Notes: generated from the letters alone by a model not told the origin. 64,000 nucleotides of DNA from Chloroflexota bacterium (GCA_014584575.1 JACTMP010000079.1:20120-84119); one strand, 5' to 3'. Counted from the stretch's first letter, positions 36,206 to 45,788 are shown. A program made the numbers and translations.

Positions 36206-38284
36206 ATGTCTCTCATTACCGGCCCCGGCCACAGCTATCCCATTGGCGCCACCGTGCAAAGCGGCGGCGTCAATTTTTGTTTGTATTCGCGGGCAGGCAC
36301 GGCCGTTGAACTCCTGCTTTTTGATGATGTCAACGACGCCAAACCCCGCCACACCATTCTCCTCGACCCCTTTCTCAACCGCACCTTTCATTACTGGCAT
36401 GTGTTTGTGCCTGGCATTAGCGTTGGGCAAGTGTATGCTTACCGGGTGCATGGCCCCAACGCGCCAGAGCAGGGGATGCGGTTTGACCCGGAAAAGGCGC
36501 TGCTCGACCCCTACGGCCGTGCCCTGGCCACTCCCCGCCATTTCAGCCGCGACGCCGCCAAACGTCCAGGGGATAACACGGCCGTTGCCCTCAAAAGCGT
36601 CATCGCCAACCCCCACGCCTACGATTGGGAAGGGGACGAGCCGCTGCGCCGCCCCTTCAACCAGACCATCATTTACGAAATGCACGTGGGCGGCTTCACC
36701 CGCCACCCCAATTCCGGCGTCGCCCCGGAAAAACGGGGCACGTATGCCGGTCTGGTGGAAAAAATCCCCTACCTGAAAAGTTTGGGCATTACGGCCATCG
36801 AACTGCTGCCCGTCTTTCACTTTGACGAGGAGGATGCGCCAGACGGCCGTGTCAACTACTGGGGCTACAGCCCTATCTCATTTTTCGCCCCCCACGCCGG
36901 CTACAGCCAAAGCAAAGAGCCGCTAGACGTGCTAAACGAATTCCGCGATATGGTTAAAGCACTGCACCGCGCCGGCATTGAGGTCATTCTGGATGTCGTT
37001 TACAACCACACCGCCGAAGGCGACCACACCGGCCCCACCTACTGCTTCAAAGGTATTGGCAACCGCGTCTATTACATCCTGGACAAAGACAAGAGCCGCT
37101 ATGCCAATTACAGCGGCGCCGGCAATACACTCAACGCCAACCATTCCATGGTGCGCCGCCTGATTCTGGACAGCCTGCATTATTGGGTGGAAGAAATGCA
37201 CGTAGACGGCTTCCGTTTTGACCTGGCCTCCATCCTCTCGCGTGACGGGCAAGGGCTTCCTTTAGCCAATCCACCCATTCTCTGGGACATTGAAACCGAC
37301 CCTGTCCTGGGTGGCACCAAACTAATTGCCGAGGCGTGGGATGCGGGTGGACTATACCAGGTGGGGTCATTTTTAGGGGATAAGTGGAAGGAGTGGAACG
37401 GCCGTTTTCGGGATGACGTGCGCGCTTTTGTCAAGGGCGACCCCGGCATGGCGGGCAAAGTCGCCTCCCGCTTCCTGGCCAGCCCAGACATCTACGGCCA
37501 CGAGGGGCAAGAACCGGAGCAAAGTATCAACTTCGTCACCTGCCACGATGGTTTCACGCTCAATGACCTGGTTTCCTACAACGACAAACACAACCAGGCC
37601 AACGGCGAACATAACAATGACGGCCATAACTATAATCTCAGTTGGAACTGCGGCGTGGAAGGGACAAGCGACGATCCGGCAATTGAGGCGCTGCGGGTGC
37701 GCCAGATTAAAAACTTTCTCACCCTGACCCTGCTCTCGCTGGGCGTCCCCATGCTGCTAATGGGCGACGAAGTGCGGCGCACCCAACACGGCAATAACAA
37801 CGCTTACTGCCAGGACAACGAAATCAGTTGGTTCGATTGGTCATTGGTAGAGAAAAATGGTGAGATTTTCCATTTTGTGCAGCAGCTGATAACCCTACGG
37901 CAAAGCCTGAGTATCTACTCCCGCCCACGCCAGATTAGCCTGATAGACCTGCTGCACCAGTCACGCATTGAATATCATGGCGTTCACCTGAACGAGCCAG
38001 ATTGGGGGCATGATTCGCGTACCCTGGCGTTCACCGTTTGGGGCAACCGCTCGATTTTTCACATGATTTTGAATGCGTATTGGCAGCCATTGGATTTTGC
38101 CCTGCCGCCGGTCAACGGCGCGGGCACCACCCTGTGGCGGCGCATCATAGACACCGCCTGCCCCCCACCCCAAGACTTCTGCCGCCTGGCAGACGCACCC
38201 GGCGTGCCCGGCGAAAGCTACCCGGCCCAATCCCGTTCGGTAGTGCTGCTGGCAGCAGCGCGGCGGCAACCGGTACGCAAATGA
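36206..38284 (+). CDS. glgX: Glycogen debranching enzyme (GlgX, GH13_11)
   Basis: A 692-residue isoamylase-type enzyme. An N-terminal CBM48-like domain (HSYPIGATVQSGGVNFCLYS) is followed by the GH13 barrel: VVYNHTAEG (region I), DGFRFDLAS with the nucleophile Asp near residue 335, IAEAWDAGG with the acid Glu, and FVTCHDGFTL. C-terminal beta domain to residue 692. It hydrolyses alpha-1,6 branches of phosphorylase-trimmed glycogen. It works with GlgP just upstream. Confidence 0.94.
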   Translation: MSLITGPGHSYPIGATVQSGGVNFCLYSRAGTAVELLLFDDVNDAKPRHTILLDPFLNRTFHYWHVFVPGISVGQVYAYRVHGPNAPEQGMRFDPEKALLDPYGRALATPRHFSRDAAKRPGDNTAVALKSVIANPHAYDWEGDEPLRRPFNQTIIYEMHVGGFTRHPNSGVAPEKRGTYAGLVEKIPYLKSLGITAIELLPVFHFDEEDAPDGRVNYWGYSPISFFAPHAGYSQSKEPLDVLNEFRDMVKALHRAGIEVILDVVYNHTAEGDHTGPTYCFKGIGNRVYYILDKDKSRYANYSGAGNTLNANHSMVRRLILDSLHYWVEEMHVDGFRFDLASILSRDGQGLPLANPPILWDIETDPVLGGTKLIAEAWDAGGLYQVGSFLGDKWKEWNGRFRDDVRAFVKGDPGMAGKVASRFLASPDIYGHEGQEPEQSINFVTCHDGFTLNDLVSYNDKHNQANGEHNNDGHNYNLSWNCGVEGTSDDPAIEALRVRQIKNFLTLTLLSLGVPMLLMGDEVRRTQHGNNNAYCQDNEISWFDWSLVEKNGEIFHFVQQLITLRQSLSIYSRPRQISLIDLLHQSRIEYHGVHLNEPDWGHDSRTLAFTVWGNRSIFHMILNAYWQPLDFALPPVNGAGTTLWRRIIDTACPPPQDFCRLADAPGVPGESYPAQSRSVVLLAAARRQPVRK

Positions 38285-38533
38285 TTAACACGCTATGCCC
38301 AAATTGTGGTCGGCGTCAGCCTCATCCAGAGCGATTCCAAAGTCAGGCTTTATTCGTAATGGCGGCGTTCGCACACCCACGTGCGAACGAGCAGCACGTG
38401 GGCGTGCTGCTCTCCTCCCACAGAAAATCTGGACTTTGGGGTTACCCTGCCTATTCATCGCCGCCCATGTCTGGCTCTTAGTTTATACGTTATAATCCCC
38501 ACACCACAAATCCAACTGATAAGGAGAATGCCG

Positions 38534-41500
38534 ATGACACAAGTCACGCCCTATACACCTGTAAACAAAGTTCGTATTGTCACGGCCGCATCCCTGTTTG
38601 ACGGCCACGACGCGGCCATCAACATCATGCGCCGCATCCTGCAAGCCTCTGGCACGGAGGTCATTCATCTAGGCCACAACCGCAGCGTGCAGGAAATTGT
38701 GACCACCGCCATCCAGGAAGACGCGCAGGCCATCGCCATCACCAGCTACCAGGGCGGGCACATCGAATTTTTCAAATATATGCACGACCTGCTGCACGAG
38801 CAGGGCTGCGGCCACATCAAAATCTTCGGCGGCGGCGGCGGCACCATCCTACCACACGAAATCACTGAATTACACAATTACGGCATTACCCGATTGTATT
38901 CGCCGGACGACGGCCGTACCCTCGGCCTGCAAGGCATGATCAACGACCTGCTGCTCAAAGCCGACTTCCCCACCGGCAAACTCGACGTAGACAGATGGCG
39001 CGCCGCCATCCACGAAGCCTACACCCATCACGCATCACGCATCACGCATCACGGCCCCCCCGTCGCCCTCATGCCCGAAATCAAACACTGGGTCACCCAC
39101 CGCGCCCTGGCCCGCCTCATCTCCGCCGTTGAAAACGAACCGGATTTAGTGGAACCGATCATGGACGAAGTCCACGCTCGGCTGGAGGGGCTGGCGCATC
39201 CGCCCATTTTAGGCATTACCGGCGCCGGCGGCGCGGGCAAATCGTCGCTGGTGGATGAACTGGTGCGCCGCTTTTTGCTGGACTTCCCGGAAAAGGAAAT
39301 TGCTATCGTCAGCGTAGACCCGTCGCGGCGCAAGACGGGCGGGGCGCTGCTGGGCGACCGCATCCGCATGAACAGCGTCACCAACGAGCGGGTCTACATG
39401 CGCTCTATGGCCACCCGCCAACAAAACCTGGCCCTGGCCCGCCAGATTCCCGAAGTGCTGAACATCCTCAAGGCGGCCCAGTTTGACCTGATCATCCTGG
39501 AAACGTCCGGTATCGGCCAGTCAGACACGGAAATTGTAGACCTGTGCGACGTATCGCTCTATGTGATGACGCCGGAGTATGGCGCCGCTACCCAGTTGGA
39601 AAAGATCAATATGCTGGACTTTGCCGACCTGGTCGCCATCAACAAGTTTGACAAGCGGGGGGCGCAGGACGCGCTGCGAGACGTGAAAAAGCAGTTCAAA
39701 CGCAACCACCAGTTGTGGGACGTGCCGGATGAGGACGTGCCGGTGTTTGGCACCATCGCCAGCCAGTTTAATGATCCGGGCACAAATGGGTTGTACACGG
39801 CCGTGATGCACACCATCGCCCACAAAACCGGCGCCGACCTGCATCCCCACCTGGACTTGCTCCTGGGTGAATCGGAGAAGATCACCATCATCCCTCCGGC
39901 GCGGGTGCGTTACCTGAGCGAAATCGCCGAAACCATTCGCGGCTACGACCAGTGGGTGCTGGAACAGGCAGCCATCGCCAACCGGCTCTACGGCATCCAA
40001 CAGGCGATGGACAGCCTGCCCGACGCCAAAGTGGACGACAAAAAGCGGCTGCGCCAACAACTGCAAGAGCTGTACACGGCCGTCAGCCTGGGGCTAGACC
40101 GGCACAATCAGGCCATTCTGGAAGGATGGGCGGACAAGGCCGCCCGCTACCGGGCCGAAGAGTACGTCTACCAGGTGCGCGGCCGTGACGTGCGTGTGCC
40201 CACCCATACCGAAACCCTCTCCCACAGCCGCGTGCCCAAAGTGACCACACCACGTTACAGCGGTTGGGGCGACATTTTGCAGTGGAACTTGCAGGAGAAT
40301 GTGCCCGGCGAATTTCCGTATACGGCCGGCGTCTTTCCCTTCAAACGCACGGCCGAAGACCCCACGCGCATGTTTGCCGGGGAAGGCGGCCCGGAGCGCA
40401 CCAACAAACGCTTCCACTACGTCTCGCTGAACATGCCCGCCCGCCGCCTCAGCACCGCCTTTGATTCGGTGACGCTCTACGGCGAAGACCCGGCCACGCG
40501 GCCGGACATTTACGGCAAGGTAGGCAACTCCGGCGTCTCCATTGCCAGCCTGGACGACGCCAAAAAGCTGTACAGCGGCTTCAACCTGTGCGACCCGGCG
40601 ACGTCGGTGAGCATGACCATCAACGGCCCCGCCCCCACCGTGCTGGCGTTTTTTCTGAATACCGCCATTGACCAACAATGTGAACTTTACATCCGCCAAC
40701 ACGGATTGGTTGACGAGGTAGAACGCAAAATTACCGAAATCTACGAGGAGCGCGGCCTTCTCAGGCCGCACTATCACGGCGACCTGCCCGAAGGCAATGA
40801 TGGCCTGGGGCTGCTGCTGCTGGGCGTCACCGGCGACCAGGTCTTGCCCCGCGAACTGTATGAGGAAATCAAGGCGCGCACTTTATCCACTGTGCGCGGC
40901 ACCGTACAGGCGGACATCCTCAAAGAAGACCAGGCGCAAAACACCTGCATCTTCTCCACCGAATTTGCCCTGCGGCTGATGGGGGACGTGCAGCACTATT
41001 TCATTGATCACAACGTGCGCAACTTTTACAGCGTCTCCATTTCCGGCTACCACATCGCCGAAGCCGGAGCCAATCCCATCAGCCAGTTGGCCTTTACCCT
41101 GGCCAACGGCTTCACCTTTGTGGAGTATTACCTGGCGCGGGGGATGGATGTGAACGACTTTGCGCCCAACTTTTCCTTCTTTTTCTCCAACGGCGTGGAC
41201 CCGGAATATGCGGTGATCGGCCGGGTGGCGCGGCGTATTTGGGCCAAGGCAATGAAGCTGAAGTACAAGGCCAACGAACGGGCGCAAATGCTCAAGTATC
41301 ATATTCAGACGAGCGGCCGTTCCCTGCACGCCCAGGAAATCGCCTTCAACGACATCCGCACCACCCTGCAAGCCCTCTACGCCATCTACGACAACTGCAA
41401 CTCGCTGCACACCAACGCCTACGACGAGGCCATCACCACCCCCACCCAGGAATCGGTGCGGCGGGCGATGGCGATTCAACTGATCATCAACAAGGAGTTG

Positions 41501-41995
41501 GGGCTGGCCAAAAACGAGAATCCGCTGCAAGGGGCGTTTATCATTGAGGAGTTGACCGACCTGGTGGAAGAGGCGGTGCTGCTAGAATTTGACCGCATCA
41601 CGGAGCGGGGCGGCGTGTTGGGGGCGATGGAGACGATGTACCAGCGCGGCAAAATCCAGGAGGAGTCGCTTTATTACGAAAGCCTGAAACATTCCGGCGA
41701 ACTACCCATCATTGGCGTGAACACGTTTCTGTCCGACGAAGGTTCACCCACCATTCTGCCTAAAGAGGTGATTCGGGCAACGACGGAAGAAAAGGAACGG
41801 CAAATTGCCAATGTGGAGAGGTTGTACGGCCGTGACCCAGAAAAATCTGCCGCTGCCCTGCACGACCTCCAGGATGCGGCCACCCACAACGAAAACACCT
41901 TTGAATCGCTCATGGAAGCGGTGAAATTCTGCTCCCTGGGCCAGATTACGCAGGCGATGTATGCGGTAGGCGGGCAGTATCGAAGGAATATGTAG
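38534..41995 (+). CDS. icmF: Fused isobutyryl-CoA mutase (IcmF)
   Basis: A 1153-residue B12 enzyme; start at the ATG at 38534 with AAGGAG seven bases upstream. Order: B12-binding domain (about 10-145, FDGHDAAINIMRRIL with the His that ligates cobalt), a MeaI-type G-protein chaperone domain with P-loop GITGAGGAGKSSLVDEL near residue 230, and the large mutase barrel from about residue 560. This order is that of IcmF, which interconverts isobutyryl-CoA and butyryl-CoA (some forms pivalyl-CoA). It links branched-chain acyl units to the beta-oxidation genes at 8.5-14 kb. Residues about 163-174 are a translated CATCACG repeat insert in the linker before the GTPase. Confidence 0.93.
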   Translation: MTQVTPYTPVNKVRIVTAASLFDGHDAAINIMRRILQASGTEVIHLGHNRSVQEIVTTAIQEDAQAIAITSYQGGHIEFFKYMHDLLHEQGCGHIKIFGGGGGTILPHEITELHNYGITRLYSPDDGRTLGLQGMINDLLLKADFPTGKLDVDRWRAAIHEAYTHHASRITHHGPPVALMPEIKHWVTHRALARLISAVENEPDLVEPIMDEVHARLEGLAHPPILGITGAGGAGKSSLVDELVRRFLLDFPEKEIAIVSVDPSRRKTGGALLGDRIRMNSVTNERVYMRSMATRQQNLALARQIPEVLNILKAAQFDLIILETSGIGQSDTEIVDLCDVSLYVMTPEYGAATQLEKINMLDFADLVAINKFDKRGAQDALRDVKKQFKRNHQLWDVPDEDVPVFGTIASQFNDPGTNGLYTAVMHTIAHKTGADLHPHLDLLLGESEKITIIPPARVRYLSEIAETIRGYDQWVLEQAAIANRLYGIQQAMDSLPDAKVDDKKRLRQQLQELYTAVSLGLDRHNQAILEGWADKAARYRAEEYVYQVRGRDVRVPTHTETLSHSRVPKVTTPRYSGWGDILQWNLQENVPGEFPYTAGVFPFKRTAEDPTRMFAGEGGPERTNKRFHYVSLNMPARRLSTAFDSVTLYGEDPATRPDIYGKVGNSGVSIASLDDAKKLYSGFNLCDPATSVSMTINGPAPTVLAFFLNTAIDQQCELYIRQHGLVDEVERKITEIYEERGLLRPHYHGDLPEGNDGLGLLLLGVTGDQVLPRELYEEIKARTLSTVRGTVQADILKEDQAQNTCIFSTEFALRLMGDVQHYFIDHNVRNFYSVSISGYHIAEAGANPISQLAFTLANGFTFVEYYLARGMDVNDFAPNFSFFFSNGVDPEYAVIGRVARRIWAKAMKLKYKANERAQMLKYHIQTSGRSLHAQEIAFNDIRTTLQALYAIYDNCNSLHTNAYDEAITTPTQESVRRAMAIQLIINKELGLAKNENPLQGAFIIEELTDLVEEAVLLEFDRITERGGVLGAMETMYQRGKIQEESLYYESLKHSGELPIIGVNTFLSDEGSPTILPKEVIRATTEEKERQIANVERLYGRDPEKSAAALHDLQDAATHNENTFESLMEAVKFCSLGQITQAMYAVGGQYRRNM
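39022..39054 (+). repeat. CATCACG heptamer repeat inside icmF
   Basis: Four to five units CATCACG within the coding sequence, read in frame as HHASRITHH. The same unit (GTGATGC in complement) forms the array at 61245-61275. Confidence 0.8.
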
Positions 41996-42179
41996 CCAGG
42001 ATATGCTAGAAAGAAGTATTGAATGAGAACATATTGGCGTAGGGTCACACCGTAGCCGAAACAATGGAAATCGCCCAGGACGTGGCCCACAATCCGTAAT
42101 CCGTAACAAAAGAATTATCACACATCGCAGGTCAGCATACACCTGCCTGGGCTGTAATACAGCGTGGAAGATAAATAAA

Positions 42180-42464
42180 ATGCAAATCAGGTTTTTTGCC
42201 ACATTACGACAAATTACCGGACAAAAAACAGTAGAGTTTGATATTCCAGAAGGCACAGATGTGATGGGTCTGGTGGAAATTGTCGTCACTCGTTTTCCCG
42301 CCATGCGGCGGGAACTGCTAGATGAGCAGGGGAATTTGTGGCGACATGTGCATGTGTTCATCAACGGCCGTGACGCCCCCTACCTGGACAATGGCCTGAA
42401 CACCCTGGTGCATCAAGATGATGTGGTCAACATCTTCCCGGCGGTGGGCGGCGGCCAGGCATGA
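42180..42464 (+). CDS. MoaD/ThiS-family ubiquitin-like protein
   Basis: A 94-residue beta-grasp protein (MQIRFFATLRQITGQK... VEFDIPEGTDVMGLVEIV... VHVFINGRDA... DDVVNIFPAVGGGQA). It matches MoaD-type sulfur carriers for the pterin cofactor, but ends GGGQA instead of a terminal GG, so either the last two residues are removed or it is not adenylated. Its ATGA overlaps the next gene. It lies opposite an aldehyde ferredoxin oxidoreductase, which needs a tungsten or molybdenum pterin, so a role in that cofactor is a reasonable inference. Confidence 0.85.
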   Translation: MQIRFFATLRQITGQKTVEFDIPEGTDVMGLVEIVVTRFPAMRRELLDEQGNLWRHVHVFINGRDAPYLDNGLNTLVHQDDVVNIFPAVGGGQA

Positions 42465-42718
42465 CCACCATCGAGCGGGTCATTCGCGGCATTCCGGCCT
42501 GGCTGATGGGCGCATACTTGCAGGAAATGGGGGGGATAGCGGTGGGCGACGGCCGTTATACCCACCCGCAATGGTCAGCCGCCGTCACCCAAATTGAGGA
42601 TTATCAGATCGGTTCCCTGGTCGTCGGCCAGATTCACTTCCACCTGGAAGCGGATGACGCCATCAGCACACAGTTACAGCAGCAACTGGAACGCAAACTG
42701 CTGCGCGGCGGGGGATAA
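42461..42718 (+). CDS. Small partner of the MoaD-like protein (possible DUF1952-type domain)
   Basis: An 85-residue protein translationally coupled by a four-base overlap to the MoaD-like gene. Residues: IERVIRGIPAWLMGAYLQEMGG, then YTHPQWSAAVTQIEDYQIGSLVVGQIHFHLEAD. In some bacteria a MoaD domain carries a C-terminal extension of similar length (the MoaD-related C-terminal domain); this may be the split form of that arrangement. I am not certain of the family. No membrane segment. Confidence 0.5.
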   Translation: MTTIERVIRGIPAWLMGAYLQEMGGIAVGDGRYTHPQWSAAVTQIEDYQIGSLVVGQIHFHLEADDAISTQLQQQLERKLLRGGG

Positions 42719-42723
42719 GAGAA

Positions 42724-42757
42724 AGACCTGGCAGGTTTTTTGAAACCTGTCAGGTCT
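42724..42757. terminator. Hairpin between convergent genes
   Basis: 15-bp arms (AGACCTGGCAGGTTT and near-complement with one mismatch) around a 4-base loop, with T and A runs at its centre, between the MoaD-like operon and the oxidoreductase gene. Same palindrome family as 20882-20927. Confidence 0.6.
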
Positions 42758-42766
42758 ATTATCCAC

Positions 42767-44587
42767 TTACAGAATTGCCAACTCCTTCAGTTTTGCTTCC
42801 GGCACCACGCCATTCTGCCAGCCGCGCGCTGTGTAATACTCATCCAGCATCAAGGCGAGTTCACACACATGCCCTTCAGAACCGGGCATAGTGGACGGTT
42901 CGTCGGTGAACCGTTGGGGCAGATAGTCGCTGCCTTCACCCAGACCGGCCAGATTGTTGTAATATCGCTCCAGGTTGTAAATGCGTTCGCCGGTGGTCAG
43001 CACGTCATCCACCGTAAATTCATCCAACCCCAACACGGCCGCGTATTGCGCCGCATACTCCTCAGCCCCTTCGGCGAAGGCGCTGAATTTGCAGAGGTCC
43101 AGACTGTCGGAGAAAGCATGTAAATCTTGCAACAGTTTGGTCAATTCGCCCTTGCCTTTCCAGTCCAACGGGTCAGCCGTGAGCGGGATCAGGCTCAATT
43201 CCACTGCCGGCGTGTAAGCCCGCAGGTGGCAGGCGCCGCGGTTGCTGGTGGCATAGGCAATGCCCATCCCCTTCAGGCCACGTGGATCATAGGCGGGGAT
43301 GCCCTGCCCTTTCACCGTCATGGCAATTTCAGGGTGGCCAAAATGGCGGGCGACGGCGTCACAGCCATCAGCCAGCACGTTGCCGACGCCTTCGCGCCGC
43401 ACTACTTTTTCGATGGTGGCGATCATGCCGCGATAGTCGCCCTCGGCCAGACCGCCATCGCCGTTGGCAAACCCTTTGGTTGAGGCTTCAATGTAGGTTG
43501 CCAGCACGTCGCCGATTTCAATGGCGTCAATGCTGTAATCATTAGCCATATCAATCATCTTGGCGACAGATTCGATGTTGTCGTTGCCGCAGTTGGCGCC
43601 CAACGCCCAGGCCGGTTCGTATTCCACGCTTTCCATGCGCAGCCCGGCAAATTCGCCTTCGGTGATTTCCACCTCTTTTTTGCAGGCGACGGGGCAGGCG
43701 TGGCAGGTGGGGTTGTCCACCAGGATGTGTTCGTTAACGTACTCGCCGCTGAGCAGTTCGGCACGCTCACCAAAGGAGGTGACACGGCCGTTCAACGTGG
43801 GCAGCGCCCCCATATTGCTGGTAATGTTCATCAGAACGTTGGTGCCATAAACCGACAGGCCACCCTTACGCGGGCTGGTGATGTTTTTCTCGTCCATGAT
43901 AGTGGCCAGCGCCCGTTCGTGGGCCGGTTTCCACGCTTCTTTGTTAGCCGGTTTGGGGAAACTCTTCTTGGCTTTCACAACAACTGCTTTGAGCAATTTG
44001 CTGCCGCCGACACAACCGGTGCCGCCCCGCCCACTGGCGCGATCATCTTCATTCACCCAGCAGCCATACTTCACCAGGTTTTCCGCGCCGGGGCCAATGG
44101 CGATGACGGTTAAATCCTTTTCGCCATATTTTTCGCGGAAATGTTTGACAGTGTCATGCACCCCTTTGCCCCAAATTTCAGCGGCGTCGTGCAGTTCCAC
44201 CTTGCCATCTTCCACGTAGGCGTAGACGGGTTTGGCCGCTTTGCCTTTGAAGATGAGGCCGTCAAAGCCGGCCCAGCGCAGCCGGGCAGCCGACCAGCCA
44301 CCCTGATGGCTGTCGGTGACGGTGCCGGTTAATGGGGATTTGGTGACAATAGCCATACGGCCGCTCATGTTCGCGGCCGTGCCGGTGAGTGGCCCGTTCA
44401 TAAAACAAAGGATGTTGTCAGGGGAAAGGGGGTCCACCTGGGGGCCATTTTCAAACACGTAACGCACACCCAGGCCGCGTGCGCCGACATATTTGCGCGC
44501 CCACTCTTCCGGTATCCCCTTGTATTCAACCGCACCTGCGGTCAAATCTACATGAGCAATTCGATTGGCATATCCACCCAGTTTCAT
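42767..44587 (-). CDS. Aldehyde ferredoxin oxidoreductase
   Basis: A 606-residue AOR-family enzyme. N-terminal pterin-binding domain (GARGLGVRYVFENGP, GPLTGT, SPLTGTVTDSHQGG, ASGRGGTG), the iron-sulfur ligands CHACPVAC near residue 290, ADGCDAVARHFG, and the last cluster ligand in DLCKFSAF near residue 505. It binds a W- or Mo-bis-pterin and a 4Fe-4S cluster and oxidises aldehydes to acids with ferredoxin. Strong GGAGGT site before ATG. It lies downstream of the protoglobin-MoaD fusion on the same strand and opposite a MoaD-like gene. It is oxygen-sensitive in known cases. Confidence 0.93.
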   Translation of the reverse strand: MKLGGYANRIAHVDLTAGAVEYKGIPEEWARKYVGARGLGVRYVFENGPQVDPLSPDNILCFMNGPLTGTAANMSGRMAIVTKSPLTGTVTDSHQGGWSAARLRWAGFDGLIFKGKAAKPVYAYVEDGKVELHDAAEIWGKGVHDTVKHFREKYGEKDLTVIAIGPGAENLVKYGCWVNEDDRASGRGGTGCVGGSKLLKAVVVKAKKSFPKPANKEAWKPAHERALATIMDEKNITSPRKGGLSVYGTNVLMNITSNMGALPTLNGRVTSFGERAELLSGEYVNEHILVDNPTCHACPVACKKEVEITEGEFAGLRMESVEYEPAWALGANCGNDNIESVAKMIDMANDYSIDAIEIGDVLATYIEASTKGFANGDGGLAEGDYRGMIATIEKVVRREGVGNVLADGCDAVARHFGHPEIAMTVKGQGIPAYDPRGLKGMGIAYATSNRGACHLRAYTPAVELSLIPLTADPLDWKGKGELTKLLQDLHAFSDSLDLCKFSAFAEGAEEYAAQYAAVLGLDEFTVDDVLTTGERIYNLERYYNNLAGLGEGSDYLPQRFTDEPSTMPGSEGHVCELALMLDEYYTARGWQNGVVPEAKLKELAIL

Positions 44588-44835
44588 TATTCTATACCTC
44601 CAACTCTCTCCGCATCCGTCAGGTTGATCCCGGTTTGTTATTCCGGTCTGGCGCTGACCGACTCTGGTTGATTAGGTGTCCGATAAAATGGCGTGTTCAT
44701 GGCAAAAGGCGCGAATGGTAGGGGGAAACAGGGGCGTTCTTCGCGTCCTTTGCGGATGTTTCGGTAAACTTCCGGCTATTTATTGAGCAGATCACCTCCT
44801 CCTGCAGCGCGATTTTGAAAATCGCACGATGCACG

Positions 44836-45723
44836 TTAGCGTCCCGGCGGAAAAATAGCGACGGTGTCGTCGGCGTTGAGGGGGGTTGTGAAGCCGCCGT
44901 TGTAAGCCAAGTCACGGCCGTTGCGCAAGACACGCCAGCCCCATTGTGGCCGGTAAACGGGCGCCAGTTCCAACCACAGGGAATCCGTTTCCTCTTCCGT
45001 TTGCCAGACCTGATCCAGCGCCGCGGCCCGCGCCTGGGGATAGTAGTTGAAGAATTTGCGCAGCAGGTCGCCGGCCGTAGCCCCGGCGGGCACATGGGCG
45101 CGCATCTCCGGCTCGCCCACAATGGCCCGCATCCGGCCAAAAAGGGTCAGGCGGATGGGTAGATCACCCTGATCCAATTCCCGCGCCGCCTGGTAACCAC
45201 TTAGCATCAGATGCAGTTGCACCGTCAGGTATTTGCTCCAGCCGCCCAGAGCCGGAGCAATGATGTGGCCGGGCAGATTGGCTTGTTGCAGGTAGCAGGC
45301 AAAGGCGGCCTGCACCAGGCCGATGGAGCCGGTGACATAGGCTGGTGGGGTATGGATATGGCGTGGGCCGTGCCCGGCGTGGAATTTCCCGGCGCGGAAC
45401 AGGTAATGGGCAAATTCGTCGCTGGTGTCCATGCCTAACGTGCGCGCCAGCCAGACGGCGAAAAAACGGCGGCGCTCGGCCAGGTGGGCTTCGTCGGCGC
45501 CGCTTTCCCAGCCGAGGATCACGGCCGTTTCCGGCACAGACAGCAGATAATCATACGTTCCTACCACCAGTTCCGGAGCGCACCGTAACAAAACTTCTAC
45601 TGTGGCCGCCATTGCCTGCCTGTCTTCCCGGCTCAAGCCGACAAACTGTAATAACCGCTGCCATTCTTGAACGGGTTCGGGGGCTAAATCATGCAGTTCT
45701 AACGGGGGAGATTGTTCCGTCAT
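44836..45723 (-). CDS. Protoglobin-MoaD-like fusion protein
   Basis: A 295-residue protein with two parts. Residues about 15-180 resemble a protoglobin/sensor-globin: all-helical, EWQRLLQFVGLSREDRQAMA at the start, and FRAGKFHAGHGPRH with a likely proximal heme His115, then TPPAYVTGSIGLVQAAFACYL. Residues about 186-295 are a MoaD-type beta-grasp domain: IRLTLFGRMRAIVGEPEMRAHVPAGATAGDLLRKF, ending DDTVAIFPPGR. The ending is PPGR where a sulfur carrier has GG, so sulfur transfer is doubtful. Placed upstream of AOR on the same strand; I infer a gas-sensing or redox-sensing regulator of AOR or of its cofactor supply. Confidence 0.8.
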   Translation of the reverse strand: MTEQSPPLELHDLAPEPVQEWQRLLQFVGLSREDRQAMAATVEVLLRCAPELVVGTYDYLLSVPETAVILGWESGADEAHLAERRRFFAVWLARTLGMDTSDEFAHYLFRAGKFHAGHGPRHIHTPPAYVTGSIGLVQAAFACYLQQANLPGHIIAPALGGWSKYLTVQLHLMLSGYQAARELDQGDLPIRLTLFGRMRAIVGEPEMRAHVPAGATAGDLLRKFFNYYPQARAAALDQVWQTEEETDSLWLELAPVYRPQWGWRVLRNGRDLAYNGGFTTPLNADDTVAIFPPGR

Positions 45724-45765
45724 TTGGTGATACCTTTGCCGGGGAACCAGGCGGCAATCAAAACC

Positions 45766-45788
45766 GGTTCAATCTGACAGATTGAACC
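45766..45788. promoter_or_regulatory. Operator-like palindrome upstream of the protoglobin-MoaD gene
   Basis: GGTTCAATCT-GAC-AGATTGAACC, perfect 10-bp arms. It sits 43 bp upstream of the minus-strand start and just downstream of a TATACT -10-like element (minus strand, 45799-45804), so it would overlap the transcription start: a good position for a repressor site. The -35 element is weak. Confidence 0.5.

Noticed and set aside
38381..38533. 51-codon N-terminal extension of IcmF
   Set aside because: The ATG at 38534 has a correctly spaced AAGGAG and begins right at the B12-binding domain; the extension has no similarity.
42740..43123. 127-codon + strand frame over the AOR 3' end
   Set aside because: Antisense shadow of AOR beginning inside a hairpin; no motif.
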